Source of the DNA: Erythrophleum ivorense
Taxonomy: Eukaryota > Streptophyta > Magnoliopsida > Fabales > Fabaceae
Length of the DNA stretch: 64,000 nucleotides
NCBI GenBank assembly: GCA_026724425.1
Contig: JAIUCV010000395.1
Coordinates: forward strand, 124,001-188,000
Direction of reading: 5' to 3'
Of the stretch, positions 38,301 to 50,516 are shown in pieces. The notes below the pieces were generated by a model, which worked only from the letters and a program-made list of their open reading frames with translations, was not told where the DNA came from and searched no databases. The number at the start of each line of letters is the position of its first letter. Position 1 is the first letter of the stretch. A program made the position numbers and the translations under genes.

Positions 38301-40596
38301 CAGGGAGAATACTGTTGTGCTTTGTAGTTATGTCAGAGGATATGGTCAAAGATGGTTATGAGGACATCATCAATATTGATATTTCAGCAGTCGCTATTGA
38401 CATGATGAGAAGAAAATATGAGTACATCCCTCAGCTGAAATGTATCATATCAATCATATTTCATTATTATTTTTATAATATTCATCTGTTGACCAAACAC
38501 AAGCTAAATCTTATGCGAGTTTCCTTAATGAATCTCAATAGACATGCAGATGGATGCCAGGGATATGAGCTTCTTTCCTGATGATTCATTTGATGGTATA
38601 ATTGACAAAGGTATTAGTTACTTACTCCTTTTAGTGCAAACCTTGTCAAAATTTTGTAGAATATTTAAAATTAATGGCATACTCCATATACTGATGATAC
38701 TTTTGCTGTAAATTTGCACTTGTTCTCTGTTGATGGTTGATCTAGGAACTCTTGATTCATTGATGGTATGTGCCTTATTTTTTATTCTTGCAAACTGTTC
38801 AATACAATATTTGCATGCTCTAATCCTTGGATTTGCTTTTATCATCTTTAGTGTGGTACAGATGCTCCAATTAGTGCTGCTCAGATGCTTGCAGAAGTGT
38901 GTAGGTTGTAGACTATAGTGAGATTAATTTCTTGAGATTTGAGCAACATATTATTTAATAGATGTGCTTCATTATCAAATTCTCACTATGGCTACTTTCT
39001 TCTTTGTAGACTTCTAAAACCAGGAGGGACTTACATAATGGTAATCTTATTTCCATGGATGAAGCTTTTATTTTTATTACTTTATTATTGTGTATTTTAA
39101 AAGTTTAGAGGACACAGTTTATGATTTAATTGCCATTTGCAGATTACATATGGTGATCCAACAGTAAGGATGCCTCATCTGAGAAGACCGATATATAATT
39201 GGAAAATTACATTGTATAATATCCGTAAGTTTTTTACCTTTTCATTTAACTGGGAAAAATATCTATAGTAGTATGAAATTACTTCTTCCAACTTTATAAA
39301 TTATTTAGTAGTTGGAAATTATTTAACATGGTTTGCATAAAATTTTCTCGGTTGAGTTGGGTGTCTGGATTTTGAGCTTCTGGTTGGACAGAAGTGGACT
39401 TTGTCTTCGATGAGATTTCATAGCTTTACAGGTTTTGAAGTTTTATTATTGCCTCTTGATGAATCATGTGGCTCCCTTTTACTAGTAAATATTGGTGAAT
39501 GACGCCTAGCACAATTTCATCCTTATAAATTCATGTTTCCTTGATAATAAAGCAATTGAACCTATCCTAGATCTCACAGTGCATAATATCATCAGAATAT
39601 TTTTCTTTTCTTTTCTTTTCTTTTTGGGTATATACAATTTATTTGATTTGAGGCAAGGTGAAAAAGAAAGAACTTTCTGCAATGCAGAAAATTTTAATAT
39701 TTTGGCAATGATGTTTCTTTTGACAATTACAAAATCATGGTTCACAGTTCCGTCGTTTTCTTTTTACCGCCTGTTTATTCCATTTCCCCTCCCTTTTTTT
39801 TTTGGGAGGGGGGGGGGGGTTTGGGGTTCAACCTTCTAAGACTATGCTTGTGTCGCAGTTGTATTTACAAATACTAGTTTTGTGTCACTTGCTCTGCTAG
39901 TGAGCCAAGATATTAACTAGACTATGTTATTGCATGAGAACAATTTAGGTTTTAATTGTATCACACATAGAACTTATTGAATAAAAATTGGAATGTACAA
40001 AAGAATTTGGAAGTGGAAAGTATAACACAATGCTGGAGATTTTGATTATCCATGAATGTAGGGTGATTATCTCGTCACATAAGGAAAGTTTATTTTAGGA
40101 CAAACCTAAGTCAACTGTTTTGGGTGTTTGCTGTCAAGCTCTTCAATAAAAACATAACAAACGGAGAAATTATTAAAAAAAATTAATTATGTGATGTTAA
40201 GTTGTATAATATACCTATTTGTTGTATTTTTATTTGCGAATCTAATAGTAAATACTTAAAATATACTTAAGTTTTATCCTTTGTTTAACGATTAGGGTAA
40301 TTTATTAGTAAAATATTGTGCCTCTTAGTATAAAATAAGGAGCTCTGATTTACTGTTCTTTCTCTTTCTTCACATGCCAAATTCTTGCAGCTAGACCTGG
40401 ATTTCAAAAGCCCGAAAGTTGTGGTTCGTCGAGGAAATCATATTTGGAGCCGATTCCTCTCAATGAAAGGGGATTACTTCCAGCAGATTGGGTTTTGGAA
40501 GATCCAGATTCTCACTATATATATGTTTGTAGAAAGATGGATGACACTGAGATAGGCGATCAACCAACCTACCGATTAACAGCCGATGTTTTATAG
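35370..40596 (+). CDS. Class I SAM-dependent methyltransferase (EEF1AKMT4/ECE2-like family), eight exons
   Basis: Exons: 35,370-35,553; 38,328-38,441; 38,542-38,610; 38,746-38,765; 38,852-38,904; 39,010-39,040; 39,143-39,224; 40,391-40,596. All introns are GT-AG and the lengths sum to 252 codons plus stop. The protein starts MYRDVSSCNTYNYG, with YWDARY near residue 19. Motif I is VLMVGCGN (residues about 54-61), post-I is INIDIS, motif II is SFDGIIDKGTLDSLM, and LLKPGGTYIMITYGDP follows. The C-terminal block is LPADWVLEDPDSHYIYVCRK. It corresponds closely to the Arabidopsis At4g34360-type protein and more distantly to animal eEF1A lysine methyltransferase 4; a protein-lysine substrate is therefore possible but unproven in plants. 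No transit peptide is apparent. Exon 4 is only 20 nt, and intron 1 is 2,774 bp with a MITE. The frame is intact. Confidence 0.88.
37223..37513. repeat. MITE-like inverted repeat in intron 1 of the methyltransferase gene
   Basis: The left end GGGTTTGTTTGGGAG and right end CTGCCAAACATACCC are inverted copies. The complementarity continues inward through purine-rich blocks such as GGAGGAAAAGGGAAGGGATG. The interior contains a G-run at about 37,297-37,309. No clear target duplication; the superfamily is uncertain. Confidence 0.6.
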
Positions 40597-42371
40597 GGCT
40601 GATATCCATTGAAGCGATGGATGAAGGTAGTTTCTATCTTCTTCAAATGCTTTGATGTACATCACAGACATAATGGTTGTTTATTATTGTTCAAAGACTG
40701 AAACTAGGTCTTGAATTAAACCAATGGGGTTAGCTTGTAGATGACTAAAATTATTATGATCACCGAACGGTTATTACAGTTTATTACACCCAATTTGTGT
40801 TATATTGCTTTTGCGCAAGGATTATTTGCTACAAAGGGTTGCGCAGGGTCTTTCATCTTTTTCTTTTTCCTTTTTTTTTTTCAAATCTTGATTGTTCATT
40901 TTTTTATTTTGAAAAAAATATAAAAATATTTAAATTTTTATTAAATAAACATCAAGTTATTTGTCTGTGTGAAAAATTATCTTTAGTATACGTTTAGTTT
41001 GTTTAGAATTTAAAAAAAAAGGGAAATTGAAAAAAAGAAGATGGAGGGTGATAATAGGAGTAATTATACATTTTCTACTCCATATATTTAGTTTTATAAT
41101 AATTTAGTGGAACTGACTCTAAGTTCATTTTATATTATTTGAGTTGAATTGATATTAATATGTTTTAATTGCATAATTATGAAATTTAAACTTTAATTGT
41201 TATTATTATATTTTAATCAATAAAGGTTCAATTATCTGTAACAGATGAATTTGGACATTTAACAAGGGCTTTGGATGTTGGGTTTATTTCATTTAGGAAT
41301 TAATAACGAATTTTTATAGTGCTTGAGCATATGATGTAACTCTAGCTCGTCTAGTGATTTAGATTTTTCTTAGGTCCTTTTCTTTTAGGGAGAATATACT
41401 TTCTTTTACATCATTTTAAAATCTTTTTTCTGCCTCTCTATGGTTTGATTATACATACTGGTCTGATTTTAATTAGAGAACAAATTTCTTCTTCTTATTC
41501 TCTTTGCTTTTGTGTTAATCTTGATTACATCGATTGGATAATTTAGATTGCATAATTATTGGTTTGTTTGCATAATCTAAGAGTTTTGTTTGATTTAATT
41601 GGTTAATTAATTAATCAAATTCGTTTTGTTTATCATGTTACAGGTTTATGTGTGTTAATCTTTGTATGTTCGAATAGGGATTGATTCTATGTTGTTAATC
41701 TAGCGGGATTGTGTCAGGCTTAATAAGAGGGACTGTTCATAACTCTACTTAATAAATTAAGGATATTAGATAGCAATAATCAAGAAATTAAAATTAAACC
41801 AGAGGAATCTTTAGAGGATGAGAAAGGTGAGATAATGGGGAAAGGAACCTTGGATTGATTGTGATTTGGTGAATTGATTTGTTTCCTAATATGTTTTAAT
41901 AGTTAATTTCTTATTTTAATTAATCTCTTAATTTTGCATAAAACCCTTATTCAAATTAATTCCAATCTTGTGATTTCTTATAATTATTTAATTTAATTGG
42001 TTTGATTAAAAGCTACTTCAAAGACGACTTAGTGAGTCTTATGATGCAAATTAATTAATTTAACTAATTTTGATCGGTTTGACAATTGCGAGTTTTCGTG
42101 TTATCAGAGGATCAGGAACTTGCGCAGCAAACAATGTGGATTAATTACTTTTATATCAGTTTGTGTGGATTTTTGTTGTATTATAAAAAGGATATTTAGT
42201 CTTTCTGTTTGAACTTTCCTCTAAATATGCTTCTCTAAGCCTGCGATTGATATCCCTTAAACAAGATCGATAGAAATAGCATTATTTAAAATAAATAAAT
42301 AAAAGATATGAAATATCTATTTTATTTTTATTATCATTATGTAATGATATGTTTTTTTTGTTCTTCTTCTT
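40597..42371. other. 3' flank of the methyltransferase gene and intergenic DNA
   Basis: The first 200-300 bases are probably 3' untranslated sequence. Beyond that the DNA is AT-rich, without a recognised gene or repeat. Confidence 0.4.
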
Positions 42372-43500
42372 TCTTCATAGAGACATAAGTGTCATTTCTC
42401 ATATCATTTAGATACTTTTTTTTTGTTAATAAGGAATGAAAATAAGGGATGTGTTAAATATAACTGTTGTCCAAATACATTGTTAATTTTTAGTTTTTTT
42501 AAGTACTTTTAGGCACATTTGATGTTTTAATTCGTTTGTCTACTAAATTTTCATATACTAGAAAACATGCTTGGTCCTTCAGAAAGCATAATTTGGTAAA
42601 CTGATGCATCAACAATTTTTTTTTTTTCATTTATGGAGATAGGAATTTTACAAAGGAAAAATTACTATTAAAGACCATGAAACAACATTATTTACTTTAA
42701 AAGATCTTATATTTTAAAATTACTATAAAGGATCCAAAGGTTTAATATTTAAAGTATGAAGACAAAAATACCTTAATAACATTGGTGATCAAAACAACAA
42801 ATATCTCATTCTTTTTGTTTCTCTTAATCTCTAGTTTAAATCCTTTTTCGTATAGGAGAGAGTGATGTGAAAAAGAAAGTGATTAAATGAGTGGGCTTTA
42901 CTTAGTTATTTTTTCTTGATAGAGATATAAGTATCATTTTTCATATTATTTATATGCCTTTGTTTTTCTTTCATTTCTTCAATCTTCTTTTCTACATATT
43001 AAACGCAACCTTAAAGTAAAATGTAAGGAATGAAAATGAGGGATGTGTTAATATAACTATTGTCCAAATATATTGTTTTTCTTTTTAGTACTTTTAGACA
43101 CATTTTATGTTTTAATTTGTGTGTCTACTAAATTTTGATATGCTGAAAAACATGTTTGGTCCTTTAGAAAGCATAATTTGGCAAAGTGATGCGTCAACAG
43201 TTCTTTTTTTTTAATTTATGAAAATAGGAATTTTAGAAAAGAAAAATTAGTATTAATGACCATAAAATAATATTATTTACTTTAAAAGATCTTATATTTT
43301 AAAATTATGTTAAAGGATTGAAAGATTTAATATTTGAAGTATTAAGACAAAATAACCTTAATAACATTGGTGATCAAAACAACAAAAATCTCATTCTTTT
43401 TGTTTCTCCTAGTCTCTAGTTTAAATCCTGTTTTGTATAGGAGAGTCATGTGAAAAAGAAAATGATTAACTGAATGGGCTTTACTTAGTCATTTTCTTCT
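42372..43500 (+). repeat. Tandem direct duplication, period about 542 bp
   Basis: Copy 1 is about 42,372-42,913 and copy 2 about 42,914-43,500. Long shared words include ACCTTAATAACATTGGTGAT, CTCATTCTTTTTGTTTCTC and TAGAAAGCATAATTTGG-type sequence. Copy 2 has an extra block of roughly 50 bp near 42,970-43,020. The copies differ at many single bases, so the duplication is old. No coding sequence is evident. Confidence 0.8.
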
Positions 43501-44067
43501 CTCACAGGACCTCTTCTTATATTAGAAAGAATCCAAAATCTTCAATCTTGATAGGATGTCTTAATTCTTTGCAAGCAAATTTTCACACTTGAAATTATGT
43601 CATTAAACACTGTCTTATGGATAAAAATATATAAAAATAGTATTTATTTTTATCACGCTTAAAATTTTAAGTTTTTAAGTCTTTTAAAATAATTTTAAAA
43701 TATAAAATCTTTTAAAATAAATAATTTAATTTCATTATCCTTAATTATAATTTTGCTTGTTTTTTTTAATCCCATCAATACTTTCACTAGTACGGGCTTA
43801 GGTAGGCCCTGAAGGTCTTATGGGCTTAATACTTGTTGCTATTGAGATACACGTTTAAAAAATAAGGATGAGGCTTAAAGGTAGTAAAGCAAATTAGATC
43901 CCATCGACCTAATCAATGTAAGAACTAATTTTTTTTTTTTTTAAATAATAGCCTCTTATTTATTTTGTCTTGGATGAAATTCTAAATAATTTAATTTTGT
44001 ATTTTTGGTAATATGAGAAGGAAATAAATTATTATAAATACTTATAATTACATATTACAAATTCAGG

Positions 44068-44415
44068 AAAAATTTTAGTTTGTATAGTTTAAAATTTTGT
44101 AATTAGACTTTTATAATTTAAATCATTTTTAATTTAGTTTCTAACATGTATTTTTGTCAATATTTTGCCACATGTTAATTTTACTTTGTTATATAATTTT
44201 ATTTTTTTAGTATAAATTATATATATATTCAAAGTATTAAGACAATATATAATTAGTTATATCAACAAAATTCAATAAAATATTAATAAAATTTTAACAA
44301 TAGGGAGTAAATTAAAAAAAAATTAAATAGAAAAAATTCAATTATAAATTTTCAACCTATATAAACTAAATCAAAAATAAATAAAACTATAAAAACCAAG
44401 AGTACAATTTTTCCT
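44068..44415. repeat. MITE-like inverted repeat
   Basis: The ends AGGAAAAATTTTAGTTTGTA and its inverted counterpart finishing ACAATTTTTCCT are followed inward by about 100 bases of imperfect complementarity. Non-coding; no convincing target duplication. Confidence 0.55.
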
Positions 44416-45739
44416 ACAATTTATTTATAAGCAATTTTCATGCACAAACACCAATAAATATAATTAGAGCACGCATAGTAGAGTTTCTATCCTCTCGAAT
44501 AATTTGTCACCATAACTTATAGATGAGAGTCAAAACCTCGAGTTAATCAATGGACAATTCTGTCCATCATTAAAAAATTGTTATTGAAGTTGTTTGTTCA
44601 ACTTAAATATGTCATTATTTAAATTTATATTTTTTGTTGTTAAAAAAATTAGTCTAATGGACTAAGCTTAGATTAGCTAATGAACTTAGATTGTTATCTA
44701 ACACAAATTTAAATCTTTTAAGGTTATTTTAGATGAAATAAGGAATGTCTATATTTTTTTCTCTTTCTCTCTCTTCACTTCACTTGATTACGTTTCTCAT
44801 CTTTTTTTTTCTCTTCACTTCACTTAAAGTGATTTTAGAGAATTCAAATCCACTTAGCCCATAATAATGGGGCATGAATAAGATGGGTGTGGGTCTAAGC
44901 CTATATGTATGAAGTCATTTAAGCTTAAATCCAACTCAAATCTATGAACAAATCATAACTAGATAAGGAAGAAAGTGTTTCATATTCCTTAGTTGTGAAG
45001 AATGAAGCCCTAAACAGTTTCAATTCCCTAAACACAATTCCCTTGCACTGGTCACCAAAATCCAGAGCCAACCAATCATTCAGGATTGGAAGAAATAAGC
45101 TTTTAGGATTTTAAAATTCCATCTCACATCCAAGCCTTATTTAAATGATAATTAAAAATTCCAGAATCTCCCTCTTTAAAATATTTCTGTCTCATTATTT
45201 TAGCAAAGAAAGAATGAGAATTATCAATTATTTTCCAAACTTATTTAGCCAGAAATGTCTCATTGAAAAGATTTGTTTATCCAAATCCTCCTTCTGACAT
45301 TGGATTACATAGCTTTTGCCAGCTAGTTAGATGAAGCTTTGATTTATCACTGTTGTAACCCCAAAAAAAAAAAAAACAATTAGCAGTCATGAAATCAATT
45401 TGCTTACAATACTTTTTAAGAAAATGAAAGCGCAAATGCTTATACACCTAAAGAGAGTTAACAATTGCTTCAATCAAGAACTAAATGTTTGAGAAAGACA
45501 CTAAAATTTTCATCCCTCCAATTTTTTTTCTAAATTTTACAAATCACATCTTCGTAAACATTTCCCTTGTTCTTATTAGGGTTCACCTAAGTGGTAAGGT
45601 ATTTCCTTCATCTTGATTTATACTATATAGAAAGCACACTTGCCATGATTTTCTTAAAATTAAGGGAGCATTTTATGGTATTTATGTTGCATTAATTCTT
45701 AGTATTTATAGTTAAATAAAAATATTTAAATTGGTCTAA

Positions 45740-46041
45740 TAATAAGATGGGTAAATTATAGTCTAACCCTTGTAGTTTGACTAAAAAATATTTGCTCCCT
45801 GTTTAAAATGTCACTCAAACCCTATAGTTTGTTCTATAAATACTTAGATAGCTATGGTATTTTGCATCCAAAATTCAACGAAATCAATATTGTGAAAGTA
45901 ATCTAAAATTAGTTTACTCCATATGATTTAAAATAAAACAATATATCCAACTCTTAGATTTTTCATTAAACCAATTAAATTTGAAAATTATAATTGTTAT
46001 CAATATAATTAATGTTATATAAAATATAACTTGTAATTATT

Positions 46042-46083
<42 letters not shown>

Positions 46084-46520
46084 TATTACATGTGATACAC
46101 AAGGAGTTAAATGACAAGTATTAAATTACAGGAGAGTTTAAATGTTAATTTTTTAATTACGAGGAGGCAAAATGATTTTAAATAACTTTTATGTCCTTAA
46201 TTTTACTAAATTTTGGATAATAATTATTATGATATAACTAAATAATAGAGTAAATTATGCATACTTTTTTTAAATTTTGATAAAATTACACAAATTTTCC
46301 TCAAATAAAAATTTATTTTACATTTTAGTTTAATTTTAATTTTTTTGACTAAAATACCTTTTATTTAACTTAAATATATATTTTTATAGATATTTTTTAA
46401 ACAAAAAAAAATTTAATAGAGAATATTTTGGTTAAAAAAATTTAAGTTGAACTAAAATATAAAGTAATTTATTATTTTAGCAAAGCTCATTAACAAAAAA
46501 TAATAACAACCAAACAAATT
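45740..46520. repeat. MITE-like sequence with a (GA)n microsatellite
   Basis: Sequences of the GTAAATTAT...CCCT type typical of Mutator-like MITE ends appear at about 45,750 and 46,251. A (GA)n tract lies at about 46,043-46,081. Individual element limits could not be set. Confidence 0.35.
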
Positions 46521-46870
46521 AAAAAACACTTCAAATTATGAAAGGACAAATTCATTTTAGGTAAGTCCATGCATTATTTGGTATCATAGAAGGGAAAGAA
46601 AAAGACATGAAACAAAGAGAAGAAAACAGAAGACAAAATAGATGAATTGTCAATCACTTTGTTTGGTATCATACAATGGAAAGGAAAAAAAATACTTCTC
46701 TTCCCTTATTTAGTTTCATGAAAGAAAAAAATATAAATAAAATATTAAGTTATTTTATTGTTCTCTATTTAGTTTTAGTAATAAGAAATTGGAGGGAAAG
46801 TTAGAATGTAATCTTAATTGCATTGTAGTGGGTCTCACATATTCGGAATCTCTCTTAATATTTTTTTATG

Positions 46871-47080
46871 AGTAAATTATATATACATCCCTTCTATAAT
46901 TAAAAAATACATTTTTTAATTAAAAAAATTTAAATAGAGAATTTTTTATAAAAAAATTTAAAATTAAACTAAAATTCAAAGCTATCTTTTGTTTAAAAGG
47001 GACTTGTATATATTTTAAAAATAGAAAAAAAATTTATATGATTTCAACAAATTTTTGAAAAATATATTTGTAATTTACTC
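46871..47080. repeat. Short MITE-like inverted repeat
   Basis: The left end GAGTAAATTATATATAC and the right end ATATATTTGTAATTTACTC are inverted copies. The element is about 210 bp, AT-rich and non-coding. Similar ends occur at 1,475 and 46,251. Confidence 0.5.
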
Positions 47081-47829
47081 TTTTTTTTTTTGGTTCTTTC
47101 TTGCCTATGCATCACAAACAACGAAAAAAATGAATCCATGCATCATTTTTTTCTTCTTCTTTTCTAATTCTTCCGACCAAAAAGGATAGTCGGTACTTTT
47201 GTCTAATAAGATATGAATATATTTTAAAGTAAATACCCTATAATTAACCAAAATTAAAACATCCAGTGAATTCATACCCTTTTATGAGGATGACTTTTAC
47301 TCTTCTAAGGAAAAAGAATTGGCAGATGAGTACACATAATAACATAGAAGTATGGACTTGTAAGATCAAAGATAGCGATGGAAGCATGAACTGCCATCTC
47401 CACACAAGGCAAAAAGACAATCCCATAAAGTAACTGTTCTTCCATACATTTACTTTACTTTTGGCATACTTCCCTAATTTTGGAAACCTTTTTTTGAAAT
47501 TTGAACAACCCTCAATTTACTCTCTTGCCACTGGTCCAAATTCAATGCCTTCCTCTAAAGTCTAAACTCTTAATATGGAAGCAGTTACTTTTTGGATTTT
47601 TATTGGAATTTGAACAATCTCATTAGACAAATAGATCCTTTCAATTGTTTAAAAACAATTTAATCATATCAATTAAAAAATAAATACAAAATATATAAAA
47701 CTCATTATTCAAATGATTAACATATATTTAAATAAAATTTACTACTTAAGCGGCCTCTAAATTCTATATCTATTATCCAAATTATCTCAGTAGATGCTAG
47801 TGAGATTTTATCTTCTAATTTACTAATTA

Positions 47830-48190
47830 TCAAAGTAAAAATCTCAGCACTTGGATCTTCTGCAATAGAGAATTTTACTAGATATCGTGTAATAATGTAA
47901 TTTTGATTTTTTAGGATATAAAAAATAATAAAAAATAATGTAAGATATTTTAAAATTATAATTATGAAGACAAACATTTTAATTGTAAGAGAAAATTATA
48001 CTTTAAAAATTTTAATTATGTTGCACAATTAAAAATTTTAAAATATAATTTTTTCTTACAATTAAATTTTTTGTCATCCTAATTATAATTTTTAGATATT
48101 TTACATTACTTTTTTACACTAAAAAAACTAAAATAATATTACTGTACCCTTGCTGTAGAGGGGATCCAAGCTAAAAAATCTTAAAGTCGA
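47830..48190. repeat. Near-palindromic hairpin element
   Basis: The arms on either side of about 48,020 are closely complementary. AAAATTTTAATT and AATTAAAAATTTT flank a loop of fewer than ten bases, and TCTTACAATTAAA-type and AAGATATTTTA-type blocks pair further out. Pairing continues weakly to GGATCTTCTGCAATAGAG (about 47,855) against CTGTAGAGGGGATCC (about 48,155). The whole element could fold into one hairpin of about 180 bp per arm. Confidence 0.6.
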
Positions 48191-48842
48191 TATGCTAACC
48201 AACGAATAACTCTCACAGCCTTAATTTTAGTAGATAAATGGGAATTTTTTTAATTTTGTCAATAGGTGCAGCAATGCAAAGAAAAAAAATTAATAAAATA
48301 GGTGTATCATTTTTATCATCTGAAATATTCACTTCAATAAAATTTTATTACTTTATTATACAATTAATTAATAACTTATTGTATTTGAAAATTTTTTGAG
48401 ATGAATATAATATAAAAGACTTTATTTCTATTTCTGCCTTTTTCTCCACTTCATAGTCTTTATTTTCCACTCTTTAGTGTTAAGGTTGAATAGGGATGGG
48501 GTCCTCTACAATTTCTTTTTTTTTTAATTACATTTTAAAATTATAAATTAAAAATATTTATATTAAGTGACTTTAAGTTTTAAAATTATTTTGAACAATT
48601 TTAAAATAAAAAATTTTAACTTAAGATTTTAAATTGTAATTTTTTTATATAGTTTAAATTTTTAATTCTCAAATTCTTTAAAATAATTTAAAATTTTAAT
48701 ACCTTTCAATGCAAATATCTTCAACTGAATGTCTTAAATTGTATTTTATTTTATTTTTTTGCTTCTTCCTCTCTTGTCTCACCAAGTAGTCTGTTTGCTA
48801 CATTAAGGTAAGCCACTGCAATCTTATTTTAAGCAACCAAAA

Positions 48843-48875
<33 letters not shown>

Positions 48876-49540
48876 CACACACAAAGGTAATATTTTAACT
48901 ATTAAAAACATTATGAGATGTCCACCTTTTCTTTCTTATATTTCCCAAAACACCGAAGTATCATAATGCCACTAAACCTAAATTTGGTAGTGGCCACACT
49001 ATTAAATGTAGTTACCATATCTAGCAAATGAGAAGGGGATAGGAACAAAACAAGGAAACGAAAAAAACCAACGTATTAGTGGAAAATTTATCTCTCAATT
49101 AAGATCTAATTCTACAAGGAATCAATAAATTTTAGTATCTAACAAAACATTCTTCTAAACTTTGAATTAAACTAAAAAGACCAAGTAGTTTTGACTGTAA
49201 TGACAATATTTAATTTAATTCAACATTGAAAAAGTAATAAGTTACATTTTAAAGTTTATGTACTAATTTTGTAATTAAAATTTAATTAAATATTAAAAGA
49301 ATAAGTTACCATATTAATCCTTAAAATATATTTTTGTTATCAATTTAGTCTTTAAAAATTTAATATCATCGATTTAGTCCTAACTAAAAATTTTATTGTC
49401 ATAAATTTATAATCCTAAGGTCAAGATTTAAATTATGTAAATTTTACAACATTGAAATTAAATTTGATAAAATTAAAATATTTCACTGAGTAAAATATAT
49501 GACATAAAAGAAGAAAATATAATTTCGCAGGAAAAATATA
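48191..49540. other. AT-rich intergenic DNA upstream of the MADS-box gene
   Basis: It contains a compound (TA)n(CA)n microsatellite at about 48,843-48,883 and no recognised gene. Confidence 0.4.
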
Positions 49541-49727
49541 AAATTAGAAACAACCTGAAGAGGAAAATGAAATAAAAAGGCAAGAAGTGGGACCCACAAG
49601 AGACCCAATGGCACGACAACACTCTAAATGTGGCAAAAAAGAGTCATGCACAACTCTAAATAGATAGATACAGAGCCATGCAAAGAAAGTTGCCGTTTCC
49701 AGTCTCTCGCCATTTGGGGTTAAAACG

Positions 49728-49750
49728 CTCTCTCTCTCTCTATCTCTCTC
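49728..49750. promoter_or_regulatory. CT-rich (GAGA-type) tract in the MADS-box gene leader
   Basis: The CT-repeat run lies about 240 bp upstream of the start codon. Such tracts are common in plant MADS-box promoters and leaders and are known targets of BPC/GAGA-binding proteins. The role here is inferred. Confidence 0.35.
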
Positions 49751-49769
49751 ACACCCCTCTATCTCTTCT

Positions 49770-49779
49770 CTAAATTTAG
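49770..49779. promoter_or_regulatory. CArG-type site C(A/T)8G upstream of the AGL15-like gene
   Basis: CTAAATTTAG fits the C(A/T)8G form of CArG box that AGL15 is reported to prefer, and it is a perfect palindrome. It sits 208 bp upstream of the ATG, in the likely 5' untranslated or core promoter region. AGL15 is known to regulate its own gene, so this is a candidate autoregulatory site. Binding is inferred. Confidence 0.45.
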
Positions 49780-49986
49780 CCTCTTTCCCACAAAAACCCT
49801 TCAAAACACCAAAGGGGGCTTTAGAAATCCAGAAAGGAAGGTCCTTTAGGAATAGCTAGAGAGGAAGAGAGAGAGAGCTTAATTAATTTCTCGAAACAGA
49901 GATCTCTGAATTGAACCCCGGATTGATACTGATTCTGGTTCTGGGTTTTGATCAGTTGGGTCTCTGTAATTTTTTGGGGTTGAGAA

Positions 49987-50483
49987 ATGGGTCGAGGGAA
50001 GATTGAGATCAAAAGGATCGAGAATGCGAATAGCAGGCAAGTCACATTCTCCAAGAGGCGTACTGGGTTGCTTAAGAAGGCTCAGGAACTTGCTATTCTC
50101 TGCGATGCCGAGGTTGCTGTGATCATCTTCTCCAATACAGGGAAGCTTTTCGAGTTTTCGAGTTCTGGGTATGTGTTTGAATTTTTCTAAACTTCTGGTC
50201 TCATTGCATGTTTGTTTTGATTATACCATCAGTGCTTTCTGTGAGGTTGGTTGCTGGCTGCTGCCAATATAAGTTTGATCGACTTGAATTCTCTGGATTT
50301 TTTTTTTTTGCTCTTTTGTATATTTGCATTGTTTGCATGCAATATTTCCTTCCCTTTGTTTACTTCCTTCAAAAATTTATTTTTATCTATTTGAATAGAC
50401 TTCTGAGGCCCTGAGTGTGGCTTGGACCATAAGTATGTAGATTTCTTTCTTTTCTGGTGTATCTCAGCACACTTCCTTTCATC

Positions 50484-50516
<33 letters not shown>

